Made by a program: the position numbers and the translations under genes
Assembly: GCF_026016445.1 (NCBI RefSeq)
Contig: NZ_CP096147.1
Location: 2,454,501 to 2,518,500, forward strand
Direction: 5' to 3'
DNA length: 64,000 nt
DNA from: Cognatishimia activa
GTDB taxonomy: Bacteria > Pseudomonadota > Alphaproteobacteria > Rhodobacterales > Rhodobacteraceae
Shown: positions 9,375 to 18,564 of the stretch, piece by piece
Layout: every line of letters begins with the position of its first letter
Numbering within the stretch: the stretch's first letter is position 1
Notes under the pieces: generated by a model
Seen by the model: only the letters and a program-made list of their open reading frames with translations
What the model was told of the DNA's origin: nothing
Databases searched by the model: none

Positions 9375-9406
9375 AAGGGCGAAGTGGCACGTGCCACTTC
9401 GCCCTT
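9375..9406. terminator. Perfect 32-bp palindrome after the transporter operon
   Basis: The two 16-base halves (AAGGGCGAAGTGGCAC and its exact complement) meet with no spacer, 15 bp beyond the stop of the substrate-binding-protein gene. On the minus strand the stem is followed by TTTTATTTG, a short T-rich tract, so it most simply acts as the intrinsic terminator of the transporter operon. Its position just before the regulator gene also allows a role as a protein-binding site. Confidence 0.65.
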
Positions 9407-9421
9407 CAGATGTAGCAAAGT

Positions 9422-10411
9422 TTATTGTGCCGCTGCGCGTGCTGCCGCTAGCCAGGAATCATACTCTGCTTGATTGTCAGAAATCCACTGGCTTACATGC
9501 CGGTCGATATCGTCGGAACCATCCTGACCGTCAGAGATTAGCTTATTCTGCGCGGAGATATCATTGATGGAAATCTTCGCCAATTCAAACAATTTCGCTG
9601 CTGCTGGGTTTGCACCCAGAAAGTCGTCAGTTGCAACTACGCGAATGCTGTCGACTGCAAAGCCAAGGTCTTTGCCCTCAAATTCGGTGTTTGCTGTCGC
9701 GCCATCTGGCAGGGAGCTGTATGGCACCGCCAGCCATTCAACGTCCTCACCTGGCACCAATGCACCGGATACCCAGTAAGGTGTCCAGGTGTAATAAAGG
9801 ATGTTTTCGCCAGCGCTGCTGCGGGCAATGGTGTCAGCGATGATGGCGTTATATGCGCCTTGGTTATGTGAAACGGTGTCACGCAGGCCGAATTCCGTCA
9901 GCTGGTGCTCAATGACGCGTTCACAACCCCAGCCCGGCACACAGCCCGCGAGGTCGGCAGTGCCGTCGCCATCAGCGTCGAACATTTTGGCGACTTCCGG
10001 ATCCTTCAGATCACCAAGGTTTTGAACACCCGCGTCATATGCCGACTTGTTGATCAGATAGCCTTGCAAAGCACCGTCAACCAGGGTGCCGACTTTCTCA
10101 AGAACTGCATCTCCGCCAGATTCTTCAAAGAAGTTGTTGTGCAGCGCATTCCAGTGAACGGCAGTAAAGTCGCCATCACCAGTGCCCAGTGCAAGGTGAA
10201 TGGTCTGATATTCAACCTCTTGTGGTTCAGCCACAGTGTAACCAAGGTCTTCAAGCGCGCGGAACAAAACGCGGTGCTGGAAGGTTTCTTCCAGAGATGG
10301 CGCCATAATCGGACGTACGTCGACGCCTTTTCCTGGCATGCTGTCCGCAATTGCTGCGCCGCCCATCAGGGTCGTTGCAAGCAATGTTGCGATTGCTGTT
10401 GTTTTTTTCAT
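9422..10411 (-). CDS. proX: Glycine betaine/choline-type ABC transporter substrate-binding protein (ProX-like)
   Basis: 329 residues with a Sec signal peptide ending near GGAAIADS (about residue 23), so it is periplasmic. The mature protein has the ProX/OpuAC fold and Trp/Tyr-rich segments (AVHWNALHNNFFEE, YYTWTPYWV) of the type that form the aromatic box holding the trimethylammonium head group in betaine-binding proteins. It is the last gene of a proV-proW-proX operon, 19 bp after proW, with AGAGGAG before its ATG and a strong palindrome after its stop. Ligand could be glycine betaine, proline betaine, choline or carnitine; the sequence does not settle this. Confidence 0.85.
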   Translation of the reverse strand: MKKTTAIATLLATTLMGGAAIADSMPGKGVDVRPIMAPSLEETFQHRVLFRALEDLGYTVAEPQEVEYQTIHLALGTGDGDFTAVHWNALHNNFFEESGGDAVLEKVGTLVDGALQGYLINKSAYDAGVQNLGDLKDPEVAKMFDADGDGTADLAGCVPGWGCERVIEHQLTEFGLRDTVSHNQGAYNAIIADTIARSSAGENILYYTWTPYWVSGALVPGEDVEWLAVPYSSLPDGATANTEFEGKDLGFAVDSIRVVATDDFLGANPAAAKLFELAKISINDISAQNKLISDGQDGSDDIDRHVSQWISDNQAEYDSWLAAARAAAQ

Positions 10412-10430
10412 AGAGTCGCTCCTCTGTTGG

Positions 10431-11369
10431 TTATTTTATTTTTCCTGTGGTGCGCAGGATCAGCCCGACCGGACCGCCCTGCCACCAGTGGCGATGCCCG
10501 CGCTCGCGGCCCGATTGCCCCATGCCCTGGGTGATCCGGTCCAAAACGATCGCGAGAATGACGATGCCAAGGCCACCGACGAGGGCCTTGCCCGCATCCA
10601 ACCGCCCCATGGCGCGTAGAACTTCGTTGCCGAGACCCTTCACCGAGATCATCGAGGCAATCACAACCATCGAAAGCGAGAGCATGATGGTTTGGTTCAC
10701 ACCAGCCAGTATGGTCGGGGTGGCGAGCGGTAGTTCAACTTTCAACAAGATTTGCCTTGGGTTGGCGCCAAAGGCCTTTGCTGCTTCGACAACAGATGGG
10801 TTCACGCCGCGGATGCCCAATGAGGTCAGGCGTACAAGCGGCGGTAGGGCGAAGATGATTGTGACAATCACACCGGACACGTTGCCAATGCCGATCAGCA
10901 TGACCACCGGAACCAGATACACAAAGGCTGGGATGGTCTGCATCGTGTCCAAAACAGGTCGAATGGTGGCTTCAAACCGATCGTTTTTTCCCGCCAGAAC
11001 ACCGAGCGGCAGCCCGATCAGGAAACACAGGAGGACTGAACTGACCACAATCGCCAATGTCGTCATCGCGAGGCCCCAGGCGTTTGGCGCAAGGAAGCCC
11101 AGGCAGAACATGCTAACTCCAACTAAGATAGCCACCCGGCGACCCGCCGCTTGCCAGGCAACTAAGACCAGCAAGATCAGCATGATCGTCGGCGGCACTG
11201 CATTCAGAGCTGTGTCGATGCCCACGATCATTTCGTTGAAGATGTTTTTAATGGGCTGGATTATGCCGCGATTGGCAATCGCCCATTGTTTTACGCCATC
11301 AGCGGATTCCGCGATGCCCAGATCAACTGAGGAAAACGGATCAAGGATGCTGAAACTATTCTCTTCCAT
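10431..11369 (-). CDS. proW: Betaine/proline ABC transporter permease (ProW-like)
   Basis: 312 residues with several hydrophobic segments and the binding-protein-dependent permease signature with the EAA loop (VVEAAKAFGANPRQILLKVELP near residues 195-216; core EAAKAFGA). The N-terminal ~50 residues are polar before the first membrane helix, as in ProW. It is in the middle of the operon, 10 bp after the ATPase gene, with GAGGAG upstream of its ATG. It forms the membrane channel for the ligand delivered by the ProX-like protein. Confidence 0.88.
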   Translation of the reverse strand: MEENSFSILDPFSSVDLGIAESADGVKQWAIANRGIIQPIKNIFNEMIVGIDTALNAVPPTIMLILLVLVAWQAAGRRVAILVGVSMFCLGFLAPNAWGLAMTTLAIVVSSVLLCFLIGLPLGVLAGKNDRFEATIRPVLDTMQTIPAFVYLVPVVMLIGIGNVSGVIVTIIFALPPLVRLTSLGIRGVNPSVVEAAKAFGANPRQILLKVELPLATPTILAGVNQTIMLSLSMVVIASMISVKGLGNEVLRAMGRLDAGKALVGGLGIVILAIVLDRITQGMGQSGRERGHRHWWQGGPVGLILRTTGKIK

Positions 11370-11379
11370 GATGGGCTCC

Positions 11380-12465
11380 TCAGTGCTTTACGGCGCTCTG
11401 GTCGTCGACATCACCTTGGATGCCGCGCAGCAGAGCGTTCTTGGTCACAACGCCAATCGGGCGGCCATCGACTTTGACCATGATTGGGTTCTGGGTTGAG
11501 ATTGAGAGATTGACGAGATCATCCAGAGATTGGTCGGGATGCGCCTCGGGCCAGGCATTTACATCATCGATCGGACCCCGGCGCCCTTCGTAGGCTTCCA
11601 CAGATTCCATGATTTTCCCGGCCGAAACGAGATCAAGCTTGGAAATGCCCGCGACAAAGTCCGCCACATAGTCGTCCACCGGATTGGTCACGATGTCCTC
11701 CGGCGTGCCTACTTGGACCAATGCACCGTCTTTCATGATCGCGATGCGGTCTCCGATGCGGATCGCCTCGTCCAGATCGTGGGTGATGAACAGTGTGGTT
11801 TTGTTCATGTCCGCCGAAAGCGACATAAACTTATCCTGCAGCTGACGGCGAATAAGTGGGTCCAGCGCCGAGAAGGGTTCATCCATCAAAAGAATTGAAG
11901 GATCGGCCGCAATGGCGCGGGCCAGACCAACGCGCTGCTGCATGCCGCCAGAAAGTTCGTCTGGGTATTTCTGATCCCAACCATTCAAATCCACAGCATC
12001 AATAGCGCGCATGGCGTTTTCTTTGCGGCTTTCCAGATCGTATCCGCGCACCTCTTGGCTGAAAGCGACGTTGTCGATGACAGTCCGGTGCGGCATCAGC
12101 GCCATGTTTTGGAAAACCATGCCAATTTTTTCAGCGCGCAACTCGCGCAAGTCGCGTGGAGAGAGCGCGTTAACGTCTTCACCTTCAATAAATAGCTGGC
12201 CTGTTGTGGGTTCGATCAGGCGGTTTACGTGACGAATCAAAGTGGACTTGCCCGATCCCGACAGGCCCATGATGCAAAAAATTTCGCCGCGCCCGACTGT
12301 AAATGACGCGTCTTGAACACCAACGACGCAGTCAAACTGATCACGCACCTCCAGCTTGCCAAGTCCTTGTTCTTGAACGGCCTTCATCGCGGCGTCGGCG
12401 CGCTTTCCGAAAATCTTCCAAAGATTTCGGCAATCAATCACCGGGTCTGCCAAAGCATCTGTCAC
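11380..12465 (-). CDS. proV: Betaine/proline ABC transporter ATP-binding protein (ProV-like)
   Basis: 361 residues from a GTG at 12465, chosen because GGGAG lies 7 bases upstream; ATG codons further up lack a ribosome site and would read through the promoter. It has Walker [10 protein letters not shown], signature [10 protein letters not shown] and Walker [15 protein letters not shown]-terminal extension with CBS-type sequence ([16 protein letters not shown]) matches ProV/OpuAA, where CBS domains couple transport to ionic strength. The long N-terminal lead before the ABC domain ([17 protein letters not shown]) is also ProV-like. It is the first gene of the transporter operon and diverges from the GntR regulator gene. 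Confidence 0.9.
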   Translation of the reverse strand: MTDALADPVIDCRNLWKIFGKRADAAMKAVQEQGLGKLEVRDQFDCVVGVQDASFTVGRGEIFCIMGLSGSGKSTLIRHVNRLIEPTTGQLFIEGEDVNALSPRDLRELRAEKIGMVFQNMALMPHRTVIDNVAFSQEVRGYDLESRKENAMRAIDAVDLNGWDQKYPDELSGGMQQRVGLARAIAADPSILLMDEPFSALDPLIRRQLQDKFMSLSADMNKTTLFITHDLDEAIRIGDRIAIMKDGALVQVGTPEDIVTNPVDDYVADFVAGISKLDLVSAGKIMESVEAYEGRRGPIDDVNAWPEAHPDQSLDDLVNLSISTQNPIMVKVDGRPIGVVTKNALLRGIQGDVDDQSAVKH

Positions 12466-12504
12466 TTCAATCTCCCTGAATTTTTTTCTTGTATGCTGCA
12501 TGTT

Positions 12505-12520
12505 TTTATATTGTACACAA
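12505..12520 (-). promoter_or_regulatory. Putative proV promoter -10 with abutting GntR-type operator
   Basis: TTGTACACAA (12511-12520) is a TTGT/ACAA inverted repeat with a 2-bp centre, the shape of operators bound by FCD-type GntR regulators. On the minus strand it directly abuts TATAAA (12510 to 12505), a good -10 box for proV; a weak -35 (TTCAAA) lies 18 bp further up. A regulator bound here would block the promoter. The neighbouring divergent GntR gene is the obvious candidate. Inferred from sequence only. Confidence 0.45.
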
Positions 12521-12619
12521 GTTGTATTTTTGAAAAGGTGATTGAGAAAACCCCGTAGGACGGCCAATAGTTGTTCCCACTGAAGGTGAAAAAAACCGAG
12601 TAAAAACAGAGGAAATGGG

Positions 12620-13330
12620 ATGAAAGAAGAGGCACGTCGACGCAAAGAAGAGTTGTTCGATCACTTGAAGGTATCGATTCTCACTCAGCGTCTGCGTCCA
12701 GGTTCCGACCTGGATGAAGCGGAACTGTCTGCCGCTTTTGGTCTTTCCCGTACACCTCTACGGGAGGTCTTCCGCGAGATGAGCGGAGCAGGCTACCTGG
12801 ATCTGCGTGCAAACAAAGGCGCGCGCGTTTCAGATTTGTCCTACCGAACCCTCCGTGACTTTTTCCTCGCTGCTCCCATGATTTACGGAGCAATCCTTCG
12901 GTTAGCCGCGTTGAACGCATCCAATAGCCAGATTGAACGGCTTAAGGATGCCCAGCAGGAGTTCAAGGCAGCCCTTCGCAACGGTTCCGCAGGGGACCGG
13001 GCTTTGGCGAACAACCATTTCCATGAAGTGACCGGGGATATGGCGGGCAACATTTACTTGCAGCCCTCTTTCCAACGTTTGCTGATCGACCATGCGCGTA
13101 TCGGCACGACGTTCTACCAACCACAGAATTCCGAAATGGTCGGCAATCTCACCAAGGCCAGCGAACAGCACGATCAGATCATTTCGGCAATTGAAACAAG
13201 AGATGAACAACTTGCCGGAACATTGGCAGACGATCACTGGAATCTGTCCCGCGGACAGATCGAAATCTATGTGATGCCCGATGCTCTGGACGTGCCCTTG
13301 GGGACGCTTTCGAAATCAACTTCTGCATGA
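12620..13330 (+). CDS. GntR-family transcriptional regulator (FCD/FadR subfamily)
   Basis: 236 residues. Residues ~8-75 form the GntR winged HTH (LRPGSDLDEAELSAAFGLS then RTPLREVFREM), and the rest is an all-helical FCD ligand-binding domain with FHEVTGDMAGN. The ATG follows GAGGAAATGGG. Seven bases after its stop begins the DapA-family gene, so it heads the operon 12620-17091. It also diverges from the proVWX operon and has a candidate operator between them, so it may coordinate uptake with catabolism. Effector unknown; FCD domains usually bind carboxylic acids. Confidence 0.9.
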   Translation: MKEEARRRKEELFDHLKVSILTQRLRPGSDLDEAELSAAFGLSRTPLREVFREMSGAGYLDLRANKGARVSDLSYRTLRDFFLAAPMIYGAILRLAALNASNSQIERLKDAQQEFKAALRNGSAGDRALANNHFHEVTGDMAGNIYLQPSFQRLLIDHARIGTTFYQPQNSEMVGNLTKASEQHDQIISAIETRDEQLAGTLADDHWNLSRGQIEIYVMPDALDVPLGTLSKSTSA

Positions 13331-13337
13331 GGAATGA

Positions 13338-14261
13338 ATGACGCCGATATTTAACTTCGACGGGATATATACACCTGTCGTGACGCCGTTTCATGAAGAC
13401 GGCGCCTTCAACTGGGACGCGTTGGCCGACGTGATTGAATACCTGATCGAGAAAGGTGTTCATGGGCTGATTTCTGGTGGCTCAACGGGCGAAAACTACG
13501 CACAGACCATCGAAGAACGCATCGAGATCGCAAAATTCACCAAGGAGCGCATCAACGGGCGTATTCCACTGGTGGTTGGCACTGGTGCGATGATGACAGC
13601 GGATTCCATTGCCTTGGCGAAAGGCGCCAAGGATATTGGCGCCGAGGCCCTGCTTTTGGCGTCTCCAGCTTATTCCGTGCCAACTGACCGTGAAAACGCA
13701 CTCAACGCGCTTGCGATAGATAAGGCTGCCGACCTGCCGATCATGCTATACAACTACCCGCATCGCACGGGCACGATGATGGGCGAAGAGTTCCTTGATC
13801 GTGTGGGCCGCAGCCGAAACTTCTGTGGCATCAAGGAAAGCTCCGGAGACATCAACCGCGTGCATCTTCTGGCGCGGGACTACCCGCACATTCAAATGGG
13901 CTGCGGTATGGACGATCAGGCGCTGGAGTTCTTTGCCTGGGGGTCTCCGTTTTGGGTTTGTGGCGGATCAAACTTCCTGCCCGAAGAACATGTCGCGCTT
14001 TACAATGCCTGTGTGATTGAGGGCGACTTTGTGAAGGGTCGCAAAATCATGTCGGCCATGCTGCCACTGATGCGCGTGCTCGAACAGGGTGGCAAGTTCA
14101 TCCAGACCATCAAACATGGCGTCGCGATGAACGGCTTTGAAACCGGAGGCATGCGGCCGCCGCTCAAAGGGCTGAACAAAGACGACAAGCGCGCTTTGGA
14201 ACAAGTGGTGCGCGTACTCAAAGCGACCATTGCAGAAATCACATCGGAGGGCGCGAAATGA
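13338..14261 (+). CDS. DapA-family (DHDPS/NAL superfamily) lyase or aldolase
   Basis: 307 residues, a class I TIM-barrel lyase. The Schiff-base lysine is K166 in GIKESSG, the catalytic tyrosine Y138 in LYNYPHRTG, and the substrate carboxylate loop is SGGSTGEN. True dihydrodipicolinate synthase is unlikely because the gene sits in a catabolic operon between a GntR regulator and an aldehyde dehydrogenase. Relatives of this family act as pyrroline-4-hydroxy-2-carboxylate deaminase (HypD), keto-deoxy-sugar-acid aldolases or dehydratases. The downstream aldehyde dehydrogenase would suit a semialdehyde product. Its stop overlaps the next ATG by 4 bases. Substrate not assignable. Confidence 0.85.
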   Translation: MTPIFNFDGIYTPVVTPFHEDGAFNWDALADVIEYLIEKGVHGLISGGSTGENYAQTIEERIEIAKFTKERINGRIPLVVGTGAMMTADSIALAKGAKDIGAEALLLASPAYSVPTDRENALNALAIDKAADLPIMLYNYPHRTGTMMGEEFLDRVGRSRNFCGIKESSGDINRVHLLARDYPHIQMGCGMDDQALEFFAWGSPFWVCGGSNFLPEEHVALYNACVIEGDFVKGRKIMSAMLPLMRVLEQGGKFIQTIKHGVAMNGFETGGMRPPLKGLNKDDKRALEQVVRVLKATIAEITSEGAK

Positions 14262-15754
14262 GCCTGCTGACTCAAGACGAATACCGTGCAATCGCTGCTG
14301 GTCTGACCCTGCCAACCAGTGCGTTCATTGACGGCGGATACCGCCCGGCGATCTCTGGCAAAACCTTCACATCGGTGAACCCAGCAACAGGGGAAACCCT
14401 TGCTGAGATAGCGGCCTGTGGCCAGGAAGATGTTGATTTTGCCGTGCAAAAAGCGCGCGAAGCGTTTGACGACGGTCGCTGGAGCAAGATGCACCCGAGC
14501 GAACGAAAAGATGTGCTGATCCGGTTTTGCAAACTGCTGACCCGCAATGAACGTGAACTCGCAGTCATGGAGAGCCTCGACAGCGGCAAGACCATTTATG
14601 ACTGCGAAACTGTAGATGTGCCGGAAACCATTCACTGCCTTAAATGGCATGCTGAAGCCATCGACAAAATCTACGATCAGGTGTCACCGGCATCTGACGA
14701 TCACATCGCTATGGTCGTGCGCGAGCCCATCGGCGTGGTCGGATTGGTTCTCCCCTGGAACTTCCCGCTTTTGATGCTGGCCTGGAAAATCGGTCCGGCA
14801 TTGGCTGCGGGTTGTTCTGTGGTGGTGAAACCCGCTGCAGAGACAACTCTGACAGCACTGCGGGTGGCTGAGCTGGCATCAGAAGCAGGCCTCCCCAAAG
14901 GGGTTTTAAACATCGTACCTGGCGGCGGCGCTGAGGTAGGTGAACCCATAGGTCGCCATATGGATATCGACATGGTGTCCTTCACCGGCTCGACGGTGAC
15001 CGGCAAACGTTTTCTGACCTATTCTGCGGAAAGCAACGCCAAAGAAGTCGTTCTTGAAATGGGTGGTAAGAACCCGGCCGTTGTCATGGATGACGCTGAG
15101 AACCTAGATCGCGTTGCGCAGCATATCGTGAATGGCGCTTTCTGGAATATGGGTGAAAACTGCTCTGCCAGTTCTCGCCTGATCGTTCATAAGGACGTCA
15201 AAGATCAGCTGCTGGAACGCGTCGCATTGCATGCAAAGGAATGGAACGTCGGAGATCCGCTTGATCCAGAAACCCGGTTGGGTGCACTTGTGTCCCAAGC
15301 GCATTTCGACAAAGTCGCTAGCTATGTTTCACAGGCCAAAGACGTTGTTATCGGCGGCAATGCCAAAGATGGTTTTGTGGATGCAACAGTCGTGAACGTG
15401 CCGGGAAATGACGACACATTGGCGCGCGAGGAAATCTTCGGCCCGGTTTTGTCGGTGATTGAAGTCACAGGCTTTGACGAAGCGATCCAGATTGCGAATG
15501 ACACCGAATATGGGTTGTGTGCATCTATCTTCACAGCAAACACCAAACGCGCAATCCGAGGAGCACGTGCCCTGCGCGCTGGTACCGTGACGGTGAACAG
15601 CTTTGGAGAAGGGGATATCTCGACTCCATTTGGTGGCTATAAGCAGTCTGGATTTGGAGGCCGTGACAATTCTCTGCATGCGCATGATCAATACACACAA
15701 CTGAAAACCATTTGGATTGATCTTGCAGATGATGCGGATGAGGCCGTCGATTGA
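14258..15754 (+). CDS. NAD(P)-dependent aldehyde dehydrogenase (PuuC-like)
   Basis: 498 residues, full length for the ALDH superfamily. The catalytic cysteine is C302 in GENCSASS and the general-base glutamate E267 in LEMGGKNPA. The cofactor motif VLPWNFPLLMLAWK and the FTGSTVTGK turn are intact. By overall pattern (WSKMHPSERKDVL, GYKQSGFGGRD) it resembles gamma-glutamyl-aminobutyraldehyde dehydrogenase and related aminoaldehyde enzymes. It overlaps the DapA-family gene (ATGA) and the FAD oxidoreductase gene (TTGA), so the three products are co-translated. It would oxidise an aldehyde released by one of its neighbours to the acid. Confidence 0.88.
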   Translation: MSLLTQDEYRAIAAGLTLPTSAFIDGGYRPAISGKTFTSVNPATGETLAEIAACGQEDVDFAVQKAREAFDDGRWSKMHPSERKDVLIRFCKLLTRNERELAVMESLDSGKTIYDCETVDVPETIHCLKWHAEAIDKIYDQVSPASDDHIAMVVREPIGVVGLVLPWNFPLLMLAWKIGPALAAGCSVVVKPAAETTLTALRVAELASEAGLPKGVLNIVPGGGAEVGEPIGRHMDIDMVSFTGSTVTGKRFLTYSAESNAKEVVLEMGGKNPAVVMDDAENLDRVAQHIVNGAFWNMGENCSASSRLIVHKDVKDQLLERVALHAKEWNVGDPLDPETRLGALVSQAHFDKVASYVSQAKDVVIGGNAKDGFVDATVVNVPGNDDTLAREEIFGPVLSVIEVTGFDEAIQIANDTEYGLCASIFTANTKRAIRGARALRAGTVTVNSFGEGDISTPFGGYKQSGFGGRDNSLHAHDQYTQLKTIWIDLADDADEAVD

Positions 15755-17091
15755 CAGGTTTTAAGGCAAAACGTCAGCCGGTGCATCGCGGGCCCGCAGG
15801 ATGGAATACCATTCTGGGCCCACAAGATGCGCCGGCGGAATTGACGCAAGACACAACGGCGGACTTTGTTGTCATTGGCGCGGGTTTTGCGGGAATGGCG
15901 GCGGCTCGGCGTCTGGTGGAACTGACACCAGACAGCCGCGTTATCGTGCTAGATGCGGGCCGCGTAGCCGAAGGGGCATCGGGCCGCAATTCTGGCTTTA
16001 TGATCGATCTGCCACACGAATTGACATCAGAAGACTATGCTGGAGCGGGCGACGACAAAAAGATGATCGCTTTGAACCGCGAAGCAATCAAATTCATAGG
16101 CAATGCTGTCGAGCGATACCACATTGATCCGAATTACTTTGACCCCACGGGCAAGGTGAACGGAGCAGCAAGCGATGCAGCCCTTCGACACAACGCAAGC
16201 TATGCTGAACACTTGCGATTGCTGGGCGAGGAATGCGAATTGCTGGACGCAAAGCAAATGCATGAGGTGACCGGCAGTCCTCACTATTTGGGAGGACTCT
16301 TCACGCCGGGCACTGTGATGCTGCAACCGGCTGGCATCATGCGGGGCATGGCCAAGGGTCTGGCGCGAGACGGTGTTGCGTTATTTGAAAACAGCCCGGT
16401 AACCGAGATCACCAAAAATGGCGCGGGGTGGCACGTCAAAACCGCCAAAGCCAAGATATCAGCGGCCAAAGTGATCCTGACAGTTAACGGCCATCTTGAA
16501 AGCTTTGGCGTGGAACGCGGAAAGCTGATGCAACTCTTCCTGTTTGCCACCATGACACCGGAACTTGATGTCGACACATTGAAGAATCTGGGTGGGCAAA
16601 GCCGTTGGGGCATTACACCGTCCGATCCTATGGGCACCACGATGCGCCGCATTGATGCCGGACAAGGTGGCAATCGCATTGTAACCCGAACCTGCGCAGT
16701 AGTTCGCCCCAACATGCAAACACGCGAGAATGATCTGAAGCGCGCGAAAACGGTGATGCAGCAAAAATTTGATCAGCGCTTTCCGCAGCTTGCTGGCATG
16801 AAAATGGAGCACAGTTGGGCGGGGCATCTGTGCCTCAGTCTGAATGGCGTCTCTGTTGCTCGTGAGATCGATACAGGCGTGTATTCCGGCTGTGTTCAAA
16901 ATGGTTTGGGCACTGCGAGGGGAACACTGACCGGCATTACTGCAGCAGAATTAGCCGTGGGGGTCCAATCGGATATTTCGGATCATTTCAGTGCCGAAAT
17001 TCCACTCAAGCCTCTCCTTCCCGAACCACTATTTTCATTAGGAGCCAACGCTGTCATCAGGCACCGCGAATGGAAGGCCCGCAGCGAATAG
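15751..17091 (+). CDS. FAD-dependent amine oxidoreductase (PuuB/DAO-like)
   Basis: 446 residues starting at a TTG that overlaps the preceding TGA. The N-terminal FAD-binding motif is VVIGAGFAGMAAARRL, followed by GASGRNSGFMIDLPHE, a pattern seen in gamma-glutamylputrescine oxidase and related DAO-family enzymes. Near the C-terminus GCVQNGLGTARGTLTG contacts the flavin in this family. With the aldehyde dehydrogenase it looks like an amine-to-aldehyde-to-acid pair, as in putrescine or other polyamine breakdown, but a DapA-type lyase is not part of the Puu pathway. Oxidation of a methylated or cyclic amino acid is an alternative. Confidence 0.83.
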   Translation: MTGFKAKRQPVHRGPAGWNTILGPQDAPAELTQDTTADFVVIGAGFAGMAAARRLVELTPDSRVIVLDAGRVAEGASGRNSGFMIDLPHELTSEDYAGAGDDKKMIALNREAIKFIGNAVERYHIDPNYFDPTGKVNGAASDAALRHNASYAEHLRLLGEECELLDAKQMHEVTGSPHYLGGLFTPGTVMLQPAGIMRGMAKGLARDGVALFENSPVTEITKNGAGWHVKTAKAKISAAKVILTVNGHLESFGVERGKLMQLFLFATMTPELDVDTLKNLGGQSRWGITPSDPMGTTMRRIDAGQGGNRIVTRTCAVVRPNMQTRENDLKRAKTVMQQKFDQRFPQLAGMKMEHSWAGHLCLSLNGVSVAREIDTGVYSGCVQNGLGTARGTLTGITAAELAVGVQSDISDHFSAEIPLKPLLPEPLFSLGANAVIRHREWKARSE

Positions 17092-17475
17092 TCACTGATA
17101 TATTAGGACCTTCACACCGACTTCCAGGTAACTTGAAACGCAAAAGCTGCAAACGCCCTCAGTGGCGATGAAACTCCCGTAACTTTAGCGCAAAGGATAC
17201 CTCCCGTGCGGTGGCCTCTTCACTGGTCGTCGTTTTGGGAAGGATTGCACATGTCGATTGGTCTGGCCATCTCGGTCACTCCGCCTCTGCTGAGTGCCGC
17301 AATCTTATTTGCCAATTCACGCAAACGGCCGATCGCGCTGAAAGCGAAACAGCTTCTTTTATACAATGGGCCACTGGCGGTTTTACCGCCAATGACCTCC
17401 TTTATTTGACTTGATCCGATGAATTATTGCGGTTCATCGAATGAGGCTAGATCTACTGGGAGGGTATTTGATCTA
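17092..17475. other. Intergenic region between convergent operons, no recognised gene
   Basis: About 380 bp. It holds two dyads, TGGCGGT-TTT-ACCGCCA (about 17369-17385) and CGATGAA with TTCATCG (17417-17439), neither followed by a T-run; they may weakly terminate the converging transcripts. Short open frames of 60-70 codons exist at 17206-17414 in two overlapping frames but show no family resemblance or good ribosome site, so I do not call a gene. A decayed gene cannot be excluded. Confidence 0.5.
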
Positions 17476-18537
17476 TCAAGCCAGGCCTCTTAGTTTTTGA
17501 AATTCATGCAACATTTCACCAACACGGCCGCTGAATTTCGGATCTTTGGCCGAGAACTCATCGACGACCTCCATCGAGTAGCGACGCAGGTTAGCAATCG
17601 CAGCGTCGTCCAGGCGGGTCAATTCACCACCCATTTCTTCAACGAACTGCTTCTTAAACAACATATCGCGATAGACGAAATGGGCACTTGCATCAGCAGA
17701 GGTTGCACGAACGACTTCGCTCACCGTTGCTTTCAGATCGTCGCCAAGACCTTCCCAAGCCTTAAGGCCTGCGAAGACTTCTCCATTCATGTGGCCAAGC
17801 AGATCAGGCTCCGCGATAAACTTGTTCACCTCCTGAAGATTCATTCCCCAGCCGGTCGCCGTGGAACCCCAATGCGCCCCCTCAGCTACTCCAGTCTGAA
17901 GGGCTTGGTAAAGCTCGCCTCCTGGAATGGAAACCGGAGCCGCACCCATTTTTGTAAATACGAGAGCTGCAGGGCCTGTCGAGCGAACGCGCCAACCTGA
18001 GAAATCTTCTGTCGTACGCAGAGGTCGGTTGGAGTAAAGTGTCAAACCAGAGTAGGAAACCGGACCGATTTGGAAGACGCCCTGCTCTGCATAGGCCTCT
18101 CGGATGACATCCAAGGCACCCATTTCATACATAAAGGCCGCCATTTCCTCATGTTTGGACCAGGCACCGATGTGTCCGTTGAGGTGGCCGGCGACTGGAA
18201 TACGACCAATCCAATAGGCTGGATAAATGAAAGCACTTTCCAGAAGACCGCGACGTACCGCATTCAACACTTCGCCGGTCGGAACAATCCCGTTGCTTTG
18301 CACAGGTGTGATGGTCAATTCGCCATTCGTCGCTTCAGTAATGCGGTCGCAGAACTTTACAAAGACGTCCTCGTAATACCAGTTGCCTGTCGGCCAGTGG
18401 GTTTGCATACGCCAGGTGATTTTACCTGCCGCGATTGCCGGTGGCGCTGCAAGCATGCTGCCGGTCGCAGCTGCCGCTGCTGTAGAAGCGGTTGCCGTCA
18501 AGAAACCACGGCGTGAAGTTTTGGTAGTGTCGGTCAT
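17476..18537 (-). CDS. dctP: TRAP transporter substrate-binding protein (DctP family)
   Basis: 353 residues. The N-terminus carries a twin-arginine signal (TSRRGFLTA, then an Ala-rich hydrophobic stretch to about residue 37), predicting Tat export to the periplasm. The mature protein has the DctP/TAXI-unlike fold with the conserved YSNRPLRTTEDFSGWRVRS region, whose Arg contacts ligand carboxylates in the family. It is the last gene of the seven-gene operon starting with the SDR gene, and 27 bp after dctM. The context of CoA-ligase and acyl-CoA enzymes suggests that the cargo is an organic acid that is then thioesterified. Confidence 0.9.
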   Translation of the reverse strand: MTDTTKTSRRGFLTATASTAAAAATGSMLAAPPAIAAGKITWRMQTHWPTGNWYYEDVFVKFCDRITEATNGELTITPVQSNGIVPTGEVLNAVRRGLLESAFIYPAYWIGRIPVAGHLNGHIGAWSKHEEMAAFMYEMGALDVIREAYAEQGVFQIGPVSYSGLTLYSNRPLRTTEDFSGWRVRSTGPAALVFTKMGAAPVSIPGGELYQALQTGVAEGAHWGSTATGWGMNLQEVNKFIAEPDLLGHMNGEVFAGLKAWEGLGDDLKATVSEVVRATSADASAHFVYRDMLFKKQFVEEMGGELTRLDDAAIANLRRYSMEVVDEFSAKDPKFSGRVGEMLHEFQKLRGLA

Positions 18538-18564
18538 TTTTTTCCTCCAAGTTGACAGACGAAT

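Noticed and set aside
13338..14261. Lysine-biosynthetic dapA
   Set aside because: Located in a GntR-controlled catabolic operon with an aldehyde dehydrogenase and amine oxidase; only the superfamily assignment is safe.
17206..17414. Two overlapping ~67-codon frames in the gap before dctP
   Set aside because: GTG starts without ribosome sites, two frames equally open, no recognisable motif.
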